This document shows positions 57,148 through 64,000 of a stretch of DNA of 64,000 bases, piece after piece. How positions within the stretch are numbered: position 1 is the stretch's first letter; each line of letters starts with the position of its first letter. Made by a program: the position numbers and the translations under genes. The notes under the pieces are model-generated. The model ran no database searches. It was not told the origin of the DNA and saw only the letters and a list, made by a program, of their open reading frames with translations. This DNA is from Hyphomicrobiales bacterium (GTDB lineage: Bacteria > Pseudomonadota > Alphaproteobacteria > Rhodospirillales > JACKKN01), in NCBI GenBank assembly GCA_024236415.1, contig JACKKN010000007.1:1-64000 (forward strand). The letters run 5' to 3'.

Positions 57148-57996
57148 ATGCTCAATAAGTTTCTCCACCTCGTTTTGCTTGCCGTTTCGGCCGTGTTCGG
57201 GTTTACCGGGGCCGCGATGGCGCAGGATGCCCCGAAGGACCACCTGGCCCATCCCTGGCAGATGTATTTCCAGGAAGCCGGGTCGCCGACGGCGGAACGT
57301 GTCTTTGAATTGAACACTTTGCTGCTGGTCATCGAAGTCGCCATCGTCATTTTCGTCCTGGCGCTGCTGGTCTTCATCCTGATCCGGTTCAACCACAAGG
57401 CCAACCCGGTTCCCTCCAAGACCTCGCACAACACCCTGCTGGAGATCGTGTGGACGGCGGTGCCGATCCTGATCCTGGTGGTGATCGCGGTGCCGTCGCT
57501 GAAGGTCCTGTACTTCGCCGACAAGGCGCCGGACGCGGACATGACCCTGAAGGTCACCGGCCACCAGTGGTACTGGTCCTACGAATACCCGGACAACGGC
57601 GAGTTCGCCTTCGACAGCATCCTGGTCCCCAAGGAGGACCTGAAGGAGGGCCAGCCGCGGCTGTTGACCGTGGACAACGAGGTGGTGCTGCCGATCAACA
57701 CCAAGATCCGCCTGCTGATGACCTCCGAGGACGTGATCCACAACTGGGCCGTTCCCTCCCTGGGCGTCAAGCTGGACACCACGCCGGGCCGGGTGAACGA
57801 GACCTGGACGCTGATCCGCAAGGAAGGCCGGTACCGCGGCCAGTGCTCGGAACTGTGCGGCGTCAACCACGGTTTCATGCCCATCGTCGTCCACGCCGTG
57901 TCCAAGGAGGCCTTCGCCGAGTGGGTGAAGAAGGCGCAGGAACAGTTCGCCAAGAACGATGACTCCGTCAGCGTGGCGCGCCTGAAGGCGCGCTGA
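57148..57996 (+). CDS. coxB: Cytochrome c oxidase subunit II
   Basis: A 282-residue subunit. The signal peptide (LNKFLHLVLLAVSAVFGFTGAAMA) is followed by two membrane helices and the cupredoxin domain. The CuA centre is visible as CSELCGVNHGFMP with the upstream His (VIHNWAVPSLG). The Trp-rich HQWYWSYEYPD is the electron entry patch from cytochrome c. The start at 57148 gives a proper signal; the longer upstream frame lies in the regulatory region. It leads the cox operon. Confidence 0.95.
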   Translation: MLNKFLHLVLLAVSAVFGFTGAAMAQDAPKDHLAHPWQMYFQEAGSPTAERVFELNTLLLVIEVAIVIFVLALLVFILIRFNHKANPVPSKTSHNTLLEIVWTAVPILILVVIAVPSLKVLYFADKAPDADMTLKVTGHQWYWSYEYPDNGEFAFDSILVPKEDLKEGQPRLLTVDNEVVLPINTKIRLLMTSEDVIHNWAVPSLGVKLDTTPGRVNETWTLIRKEGRYRGQCSELCGVNHGFMPIVVHAVSKEAFAEWVKKAQEQFAKNDDSVSVARLKAR

Positions 57997-58033
57997 CACC
58001 GGGGCGCAACGGGGAAACAAAAGGAACAACACC

Positions 58034-59626
58034 ATGTCAGACGCACATCACGACCATCACCCCAAGGGGATCACGCGGTGGCTGTACTCGACCAACCACA
58101 AGGACATCGGCACGATGTACATCGTGATCTCGATGATCGCCGCCATCCTGGGCGGCACCATGTCCTGGTACATCCGCCTGGAGTTGATGGAGCCGGGCAT
58201 CCAGTTCATCGACGATTTCCAGTTCTATAACGTCCTGGTCACCGCGCACGGCTTCCTGATGGTGTTCTTCGTGGTGATGCCGGCCATGATTGGCGGGTTC
58301 GGCAACTGGTTCGTGCCGATGATGATCGGCGCGCCCGACATGGCCTTTCCGCGCATGAACAACATCAGCTTCTGGCTGCTGGCCGTGGCCCTGGTCCTGC
58401 TGCTGCTGTCGGCCCTGGTGGGCGCCGGCCCGGGAACCGGGTGGACGGTCTATCCGCCGCTCAGCAGCGCCACCTTCCACGACGGCCCGTCGGTGGACTT
58501 CGGCATCCTGGCCCTGCACGTGGCCGGCGCGTCGTCGATCCTGGGCGCCATCAACCTGATCACCACGATCCTGAACATGCGCGCGCCGGGCATGACCATC
58601 CACCGCATGCCGCTGTTCGTGTGGGCGATCCTGATCACCGCGATCCTGCTGCTGCTGGCCCTGCCGGTGCTGGCCGGCGCCCTGACCATGCTGTTGACCG
58701 ACCGCAACTTCGGCACCCACTTCTTCGACCCCGGCGCCGGCGGCGACCCGGTGCTGTGGCAGCACCTGTTCTGGTTCTTCGGCCACCCCGAGGTCTACAT
58801 CATCATCATCCCGGCCTTCGGCATCATCAGCCAGATCGTGTCGACCTTCTCCAACAAGCCGGTGTTCGGCTACCTGGGCATGGCCTATGCCATGTCGGCC
58901 ATCGGCGTGGTCGGCTTCGTGGTGTGGGCGCACCACATGTATACGATCGGCTTCAACGTCAACACGCGCGCCTACTTCACGCTGGCGACCATGGTCATCG
59001 CGGTGCCGACGGGGGTCAAGATCTTCAGTTGGCTGGCGACCATGTGGGGCGGCTCGATCAAGTTCGAGGTACCGATGATGTACGCCATCGCGTTCATCTT
59101 CCTGTTCGTGGTCGGCGGCGTCACCGGCGTGACCCTGGCCAACGCCAGCGCCGACCTGGTGCTGCACGACACCTACTACGTGGTGGCCCACTTCCACTAC
59201 GTCATGGGCCTGGCGGCGATCCTGGCCATGATGGGCGGCTACTACTACTGGATCGGCAAGATGTGCGGCCGCCAGTATCCCAAGAAGCTGGCCAACCTGC
59301 AGTTCTGGGTGTTCGTCGTCGGCATCAACATCCTGTTCTTCCCGCAGCACTTCTCGGGTCTGGCCGGCATGCCGCGCCGCATCCCGGACTATCCGGACGC
59401 CTATGCCGGGTGGAACTTCATCAGCTCGGTGGGCGCCCTGATCACCATCGTCGGCACGGTGCTGTTCTTCATCGTGGTGTGGCGGACCTTCGCCTCGTCC
59501 GAGAAGGTGGAAGCCAACCAGTGGGGCGAGGGCGCGACGACCCTGGAGTGGACCGTCGACTCGCCGGCGCCGTTCCACACCTTCGAGGAAACGCCCGACA
59601 TGACGGGCCGCCAGCCGGCCGAGTGA
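58034..59626 (+). CDS. coxA: Cytochrome c oxidase subunit I (aa3)
   Basis: A 530-residue catalytic subunit. Low-spin heme His lies in TAHGFLMVFF. WFFGHPEVYI holds the CuB His-Tyr crosslink pair and the Glu of the D channel (A1 type). VWAHHMYT supplies the other CuB His residues, and VAHFHYVMG the heme a3/a ligands. All twelve helices are seen. It pumps protons while reducing O2. It follows coxB by 37 bp. Confidence 0.96.
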   Translation: MSDAHHDHHPKGITRWLYSTNHKDIGTMYIVISMIAAILGGTMSWYIRLELMEPGIQFIDDFQFYNVLVTAHGFLMVFFVVMPAMIGGFGNWFVPMMIGAPDMAFPRMNNISFWLLAVALVLLLLSALVGAGPGTGWTVYPPLSSATFHDGPSVDFGILALHVAGASSILGAINLITTILNMRAPGMTIHRMPLFVWAILITAILLLLALPVLAGALTMLLTDRNFGTHFFDPGAGGDPVLWQHLFWFFGHPEVYIIIIPAFGIISQIVSTFSNKPVFGYLGMAYAMSAIGVVGFVVWAHHMYTIGFNVNTRAYFTLATMVIAVPTGVKIFSWLATMWGGSIKFEVPMMYAIAFIFLFVVGGVTGVTLANASADLVLHDTYYVVAHFHYVMGLAAILAMMGGYYYWIGKMCGRQYPKKLANLQFWVFVVGINILFFPQHFSGLAGMPRRIPDYPDAYAGWNFISSVGALITIVGTVLFFIVVWRTFASSEKVEANQWGEGATTLEWTVDSPAPFHTFEETPDMTGRQPAE

Positions 59627-59652
59627 CCGGCCGGACCGGGGGACCCAGACAG

Positions 59653-60273
59653 ATGGCGTCGACCGACAACACCGCGCCCAAAGGCGGCCGCACCCGCAAC
59701 GGTGCGACCGCCCTCGTTCTGCTGGGCGTGGTCGGCGGCATGGTCGGCCTTTCGTTCGCCTCGGTGCCCCTGTACCAGCTGTTCTGCAAGGTGACGGGGT
59801 ACGGCGGCACGCCGGGGCGCGAGACGGCCGAACAGGTCCACGCGGCGGCGCCCGGGGCGCGGATCATCAAGGTGCGCTTCGATTCCAACGTCAACCACAA
59901 CCTGCCCTGGGTGTTCCACCCGGTGAAGCGCGAGGTGCAGACGCGGGTCGGCGAAGAGGTGCTGGCCTTCTACGAGGCGCGCAACATCTCGGACAGGACC
60001 ACCACGGGCACGGCCACCTTCAACGTGACACCGTTCAAGGTGGCGCCGTACTTCAACAAGATCGAGTGCTTCTGCTTCACCGAGCAGACCCTGAAGCCGG
60101 GCCAGGAGGCCTCCATGCCGGTGTCGTTCTTCGTCGACCCGGAGATCTTCGACGACCCGGCCACGGCCGAGGTGACCACCATCACCCTGTCCTACACCTT
60201 TTTTCCCGCCAAACCGGAACCCCGCGCCACGGCGGCGCCGGAGGGTTTGACGGCCGAGAGCCCTGGTTCGTAA
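59653..60273 (+). CDS. ctaG: Cytochrome c oxidase assembly protein CtaG
   Basis: A 206-residue Cox11/CtaG-type copper chaperone that loads CuB of subunit I. A single N-terminal helix (ALVLLGVVGGMVGLSFASVPLY, then QLFC) anchors a periplasmic beta domain. The Cu motif CFCF in IECFCFTEQTL holds the Cys pair. ATG 59653 follows the coxA stop by 26 bp. Genes between coxA and coxC in this order are typical for alphaproteobacteria, except that ctaB is elsewhere. Confidence 0.93.
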   Translation: MASTDNTAPKGGRTRNGATALVLLGVVGGMVGLSFASVPLYQLFCKVTGYGGTPGRETAEQVHAAAPGARIIKVRFDSNVNHNLPWVFHPVKREVQTRVGEEVLAFYEARNISDRTTTGTATFNVTPFKVAPYFNKIECFCFTEQTLKPGQEASMPVSFFVDPEIFDDPATAEVTTITLSYTFFPAKPEPRATAAPEGLTAESPGS

Positions 60274-60321
60274 CCAAGCCAGACAGTTAATTAATTCGAA
60301 GAATCGAGGGGAACCCCGTTC

Positions 60322-61131
60322 ATGGCCAGCGATACCGCCCATTCCCATCCCTACCACATGGTCGAGCCCAGCAAGTGGCCCGCCGTCGGCAGCCTGGCCG
60401 CCCTGACCCTGGCCGTCGGCGCCGTGATGTTCATGCACGACGCCGGCCCCTGGGTGCTGAGCGCCGGGTTCCTGCTGCTGCTGGTCACGTTCTTCGGCTG
60501 GTGGCGCGACGTGGTCAAGGAATCCCGCGCCGCCTACCACACCGACGTGGTCCGCCACGGCCTGCGGGTGGGCATGGTGCTGTTCATCGCCTCCGAGGTG
60601 ATGTTCTTCTTCGCCTTCTTCTGGGCCTTCTTCGACCGCACGGTGCCGTTCCTCAGCCGCACGGCCCTGGAGGCCTGGCCGCCCGAGGGCGTCATCCCCC
60701 TGGAAACCTGGCACTTGCCGTTCCTGAACACCCTGATCCTGCTGACCTCGGGCGCCACGGTCACCGTCGCCCACCACGCGGTGCAGAAGGGTGACAACGC
60801 CAAGACCGCCCTGTGGCTGCTGTTCACCGTCATCCTGGGCGCCCTGTTCACCTGCCTCCAGGCCTACGAGTACGGCCACGCGGCGTTCAGCTTCACCGAC
60901 GGCATCTATTCGTCCACCTTCTACCTGGCCACCGGGTTCCACGGCGCCCACGTGATCATCGGCACCTGCTTCCTGATCGTGTGCATGTTCCGCGCCAAGG
61001 CCGGTCACTTCACGGCCGAGAAGCACGTGGGCTTCGAGGCCGCGGCCTGGTACTGGCACTTCGTCGACGTGGTGTGGCTGTTCCTGTTCACCTGCGTCTA
61101 CTGGTGGGGCGGCTCGGGCTACCAGGGCTGA
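60322..61131 (+). CDS. coxC: Cytochrome c oxidase subunit III
   Basis: A 269-residue, seven-helix subunit. HPYHMVEPSKWP at the N-terminus, WWRDVVKESRAAYHTDVVRHGLRVGMVLFIASEVMFFFAFFW (with the Glu of the family), and the C-terminal HFVDVVWLFLFTCVYWWG are classic CoxC. Length is standard. It stabilises proton pumping. The operon continues with the DUF983 gene 23 bp later. Confidence 0.95.
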   Translation: MASDTAHSHPYHMVEPSKWPAVGSLAALTLAVGAVMFMHDAGPWVLSAGFLLLLVTFFGWWRDVVKESRAAYHTDVVRHGLRVGMVLFIASEVMFFFAFFWAFFDRTVPFLSRTALEAWPPEGVIPLETWHLPFLNTLILLTSGATVTVAHHAVQKGDNAKTALWLLFTVILGALFTCLQAYEYGHAAFSFTDGIYSSTFYLATGFHGAHVIIGTCFLIVCMFRAKAGHFTAEKHVGFEAAAWYWHFVDVVWLFLFTCVYWWGGSGYQG

Positions 61132-61154
61132 GCGCGGAGGCGCCCGGGAACGGC

Positions 61155-61547
61155 GTGGCCGGCGACCGGTCCGGCGACGCGCCCCTGGGGCAGACCCTGT
61201 GGCGCGGCCTGCGCGGCCGCTGCCCGCGGTGCGGGCAGGCCAGCGTGTTCCGCGGCTTCCTGGACATCGTCGATGCCTGCCCGTCCTGCGGCCTGAATTT
61301 CGCCGGCCACGACGCCGGCGACGGGCCGGCGGTGGCGGGGACGTTCATCCTGGGCTTCGCGGCCATCGGACTGGCCATTTTCGTCGAATTCCGGTTCGAA
61401 CCGCCGCTGTGGGTCCATGTGCTGTTGTGGACGCCCTTTGTCTTGGGCGGCGCGGTCGCTATACTCAGGCCGCTCAAGGGCATGACGGTCGCGTTGCAGT
61501 ACCGCTACCGCGATGTCGACACGCCGACCCGACCCGGCGCGCAATAG
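61155..61547 (+). CDS. DUF983 protein with zinc-ribbon-like Cys motif
   Basis: A 130-residue protein with a soluble start containing RGRCPRCGQASVFRGFLDIVDACPSCGLNF, two CxxC pairs that likely bind a metal. Two membrane helices follow (AGTFILGFAAIGLAIFV and VLLWTPFVLGGAVAIL). In alphaproteobacteria this gene follows coxC, often before surf1, suggesting a role in oxidase assembly; no function is known. The GTG start at 61155 is chosen. Confidence 0.88.
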   Translation: MAGDRSGDAPLGQTLWRGLRGRCPRCGQASVFRGFLDIVDACPSCGLNFAGHDAGDGPAVAGTFILGFAAIGLAIFVEFRFEPPLWVHVLLWTPFVLGGAVAILRPLKGMTVALQYRYRDVDTPTRPGAQ

Positions 61548-61634
61548 CCGGGCCATGAAGAAAAGCATGCAACGCCGAGGTTTTCGTTCTCTGGTTCCGG
61601 ACGGAGGGATTCTCAGAAGAAGAAGGGAACAACA

Positions 61635-62438
61635 ATGACGGTTTCTGCCCAAGGAATGAACGAATTGAACCTGCGGACCCTGCCCGTGACCGTGCGCCGC
61701 GTCGGCGTCGACCGGTCGGGCAAGTGGCTGGCCGCCGGCTGGCACGACATGTGGAAGGCGCCGGGCGTCAGCTTCGCCTATGGCGGTGCCTTCGTGCTGG
61801 CCAGCTACGCCTTGACGTTCGGCCTGATCGACCTGGGCTACGGCTCCCTGGTCCTGCCGCTCGCCGGCGGCTTCCTGATGCTGTCGCCCATCTTCGTGGT
61901 CGGCCTGTACGAGGTCAGCCGGCGCCTGGAGTCCGGCCAGTCCGTGGGCCTGGGCGAGGTCTGCGTGTTCTGCATGAAGAACGCCGGGCAGGTGGCGGCC
62001 ATGGGCGTGGTGCTGCTGCTGTTTCACTTCTTCTGGGTGGTCATCGCCATCTTCCTGTTCGCGCTGTTCTTCAGCGCCGCGCCGCCGACCCTGGAATCCT
62101 TCTTCCAGGAGGTCGTGTTCACCATCAGCGGCGCCGGGTTCCTGCTGTTGGGCACCCTGCTGGGCGCCTTCCTGGCGGTCGGCATCTTCGCCATCACCGC
62201 GGTCTCGATCCCCATGCTGCTGGACCGGGACGTGGACGTGGTGACCGCCATCATGACCAGCCTGGTCGCCGTGCGCGAGAACTGGCAGGTGATGGTCGGG
62301 TGGGCGGCCCTGATCGGCCTGGTCACGGCCGTCGGCCTGGCCAGCTTCTATGTCGGGCTGATCTTCGCCCTGCCGACCCTGGGCTACGCCACCTGGCACG
62401 CCTACCGCGACCTGATCGGCGCCAAGCCGGCGGCGTGA
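61635..62438 (+). CDS. DUF2189 membrane protein
   Basis: A 267-residue protein with about six hydrophobic helices. The start LRTLPVTVRRVGVDRSGKWLAAGWHDM is the family signature (RxV...PWxWLxxGWxDM). FGLIDLGYGSLVLPLAGGFLMLSPIFVVGLYEVSRR and the last WAALIGLVTAVGLASFYVGL helices follow. DUF2189 proteins are membrane proteins of unknown role and often occur near cytochrome c oxidase genes. It lies 87 bp after the DUF983 gene with a good Shine-Dalgarno (gaagggaa). Confidence 0.85.
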   Translation: MTVSAQGMNELNLRTLPVTVRRVGVDRSGKWLAAGWHDMWKAPGVSFAYGGAFVLASYALTFGLIDLGYGSLVLPLAGGFLMLSPIFVVGLYEVSRRLESGQSVGLGEVCVFCMKNAGQVAAMGVVLLLFHFFWVVIAIFLFALFFSAAPPTLESFFQEVVFTISGAGFLLLGTLLGAFLAVGIFAITAVSIPMLLDRDVDVVTAIMTSLVAVRENWQVMVGWAALIGLVTAVGLASFYVGLIFALPTLGYATWHAYRDLIGAKPAA

Positions 62439-62469
62439 GCGCCGCCGGTCCGCGGGGTCGGCGCGCGGG

Positions 62470-62769
62470 TCAGGCGTAATAGATGTTGACGTACTTGAAG
62501 CACATCACGCGCAGGCAGGACGCCAGGTTCTTCTCGTTGGCGATCTGACACTGGTCGTGGATCAGCTCGATCATTTCGGGCAGGGTCACGCCATGGTCCC
62601 GCGCCATGCCCTCCAGCGCGTTCCAGAACGCCCGTTCCAGGCGGATGGTGGTGGAATGGCCGTGGATGCGGAAGCCGCGCTTCTGCGGCATGAACTCGGC
62701 CTTCTGGTCCGTCGTGCAGGCATTGAACATGTGCGCGAGCGGGCTGTCGTGCGCCAGGCTGATGCCCAT
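62470..62769 (-). CDS. Ribbon-helix-helix domain protein
   Basis: A 99-residue protein. GFRIHGHSTTIRLERAFWNALEGMARDHGVTLPEMI forms a ribbon strand and two helices like small DNA-binding RHH proteins. The C-terminal SCLRVMCFKYVN is a conserved segment of this alphaproteobacterial family, often annotated as RHH_4. It may bind DNA as a dimer, but the target is unknown. It is transcribed toward the DUF2189 gene. Confidence 0.82.
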   Translation of the reverse strand: MGISLAHDSPLAHMFNACTTDQKAEFMPQKRGFRIHGHSTTIRLERAFWNALEGMARDHGVTLPEMIELIHDQCQIANEKNLASCLRVMCFKYVNIYYA

Positions 62770-62911
62770 GGTTCCATCCTCCCGTTCCGGGACCCCCGCG
62801 CCGGGCGGTCCGTCGGCGACGGATGGTACGGCTTTTCCGCCCGCCTGTCATGGGTCGGGCGGGGCCGGACGGGGCCGGGCGGGGCCGGGCACGGGAACGT
62901 GAAGGCGCGGC

Positions 62912-64000
62912 TCAGCCTTCCAGCCGGGCCTGCAGGCGGTCGCACAGGGTGCGCACGACCTTCAGGCGGGCGAACCGCTTGTCGTTGCCCTCGACCAGGG
63001 TCCACGGGGCGATCAGGGTGCTGGTCCGTTCCACCATCTCGTTGACGGCCAGTTCGTACTCGTCCCACTTCTCCCGGTTGCGCCAGTCCTCGTCGGTCAG
63101 CTTCCAGCTCTTGTAGGGGGTCACCTCGCGGTTCTTGAATCGGGCCTCCTGCTCTTCCTTGGTGATGTTCATCCAGAACTTCAGCAGCAGGCTGCCGTGC
63201 TCGACCAGTTGGGCCTCGAAATCGTTGATCTCGGCGTAGGCGCGGCCCCACTCCTCGTCGCTGGCGAAATGCTCCACACGTTCGACCAGCACGCGCCCGT
63301 ACCAGCTGCGGTCGAACACGGTCAGGCGGCCGGCGCGCGGAATATGGCGCCAGAACCGCCACAGGTAGTGCCGCGCCGCCTCCTCGTCCGTGGGCGCGGC
63401 GAAGGGCAGGACGCGGTAGTCCCGCGCGTCCAGGGCCGACACCATGCGCCGGATGGTGCCGCCCTTGCCGCCGGCGTCCCAGCCCTCGAACACCGCCAGG
63501 GTGGAGAACCCGGCCGCCTTGCTCTGGCGGTACAGGGCGTTCAGGCGGGCGCGCAGCTTCCTGATCTCGGTCCGGTAGGTCTCGCGGCTGACGGCCTGAT
63601 CCATGTCCAGCTTGTCGAGGATGGACGGCTGGCCGTTGAGGACCGTGGTCGGCGCCTTGTCGGCCTTGCCCTTGCCGGTCGCCGCCTCGCGCCGGGATTT
63701 CCGCATCTCGGCCGAGATCTTGAGTTCCGCCTCGCGGTGTTTCAGGTGCTTGCGCACGGCGTCGCGGATGGTGGACAGCACCGTCAGCGAGCGATAGCGG
63801 TTGTCCTTGCCTTCGACGATCATCCACGGCGCGTCGCCGGTGCTGGTGCGCATGATGGTGCGTTCGGCGGTGGCGATGAACCGGTCGTAGTTCTTGTAGT
63901 TCTTCCAGTCCGCCTTGGTCACCCGCCAGCTCTGGTCCGGGTCCCGCTCCAGTTTCTTCAGGCGCTTCTTCTGCTCGGGTTGGCTCAGGTGCATCCAGAA
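62912..64000 (-). CDS. pap: Polyphosphate:AMP phosphotransferase, double PPK2 domain, partial
   Basis: The 5' end of the gene is cut by the window; at least 363 codons are present. The C-terminal domain has Walker A FEGWDAGGKGGTIRRM, the lid DRSWYGRVLVERVE, and KFWMNITKEEQEARF, all PPK2. A second, earlier copy is indicated by KNYDRFIATAERTIMRTSTGDAPWMIVEGKDNRYR. This tandem layout (about 500 residues) fits class II/PAP enzymes that make ADP from AMP and polyphosphate. The frame stays open to base 64000. Confidence 0.88.
   Translation of the reverse strand, partial: FWMHLSQPEQKKRLKKLERDPDQSWRVTKADWKNYKNYDRFIATAERTIMRTSTGDAPWMIVEGKDNRYRSLTVLSTIRDAVRKHLKHREAELKISAEMRKSRREAATGKGKADKAPTTVLNGQPSILDKLDMDQAVSRETYRTEIRKLRARLNALYRQSKAAGFSTLAVFEGWDAGGKGGTIRRMVSALDARDYRVLPFAAPTDEEAARHYLWRFWRHIPRAGRLTVFDRSWYGRVLVERVEHFASDEEWGRAYAEINDFEAQLVEHGSLLLKFWMNITKEEQEARFKNREVTPYKSWKLTDEDWRNREKWDEYELAVNEMVERTSTLIAPWTLVEGNDKRFARLKVVRTLCDRLQARLEG

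Noticed and set aside
62855..62895. GGGCC(G/A)GGC tandem units near the end of the PPK2 gene as a structured RNA
   Set aside because: Simple GC repeat in a short intergenic region, with no conserved pairing pattern visible.

Overview
The window is about 70 % G+C, dense, and mostly chromosomal housekeeping DNA of an alphaproteobacterium. The best fit is a Rhodospirillales-type organism: uvrC-pgsA sits beside the molybdopterin genes, there is an aa3-type cytochrome c oxidase operon, a phasin with a PhaR-type TGC operator, a UbiK/BMFP protein, a PetP/PetR-like regulator pair, and an alphaproteobacterial SOS box. Taxonomy is inferred from gene content and composition only. No rRNA, tRNA, CRISPR array or insertion sequence was seen.

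Layout. 0-7.7 kb: end of a Ca2+/Na+ exchanger, a pteridine-reductase-like SDR with folB, uvrC-pgsA, then the cofactor run mobB-moeA-moaD-moaE and a HAD phosphatase. 7.7-10.3 kb: a polytopic glycosyltransferase-like protein and a LOG-family protein. 10.3-16.5 kb: a catabolic cluster (M81/MlrC hydrolase, three-part TRAP transporter, FAD amine/amino-acid oxidoreductase) divergent from an XRE-cupin regulator, with a duplicated 16-bp palindrome between them. 16.5-26 kb: two class IV aminotransferases, a MarR regulator, a two-component pair, csaA, a phasin, a TetR regulator, proC, a YbjN protein and ubiK.

26.0-48.2 kb is the unusual region: a phage-derived cassette with T7-like (podoviral) gene order. 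It has portal, scaffold, capsid, tail tubes A and B, a gp14-like internal protein, a T7-type tail fibre and the large terminase, plus a lysis pair (SleB-like hydrolase and a 3-TM holin of the gene-transfer-agent type). I find no integrase, RNA polymerase, DNA replication genes or large gp15/gp16 ejection proteins. At its left edge are a self-cleaving S24 repressor and a divergent two-gene operon with a perfect alphaproteobacterial LexA box (GTTC-N7-GTTC). Three kinds of cargo are inserted: (i) a peptidoglycan-binding protein whose last ~130 residues are a low-G+C ParB-like toxin tip, followed by an acidic candidate immunity gene and a truncated copy of it; (ii) a KptA/Tpt1 RNA 2'-phosphotransferase; (iii) a reverse-strand secreted zinc metalloprotease. 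This looks like a damage-inducible, domesticated or defective podovirus particle cluster with effector cargo, and is the best candidate here for an undescribed system.

48.2-54.7 kb: a Crp/Fnr regulator with a DUF2892 protein, an M16 protease, thrC, an M32 carboxypeptidase and ctaB. 54.7-61.5 kb: a heme-copper-oxidase subunit-I relative lacking the CuB His-His pair, a DUF420 protein and a 30-residue membrane peptide on the minus strand. These are divergent from coxB-coxA-ctaG-coxC-DUF983 and share an intergenic region with an FNR/FixK-type box. 61.6-64 kb: a DUF2189 membrane protein, a ribbon-helix-helix protein and a double-domain polyphosphate kinase 2 cut by the window end.
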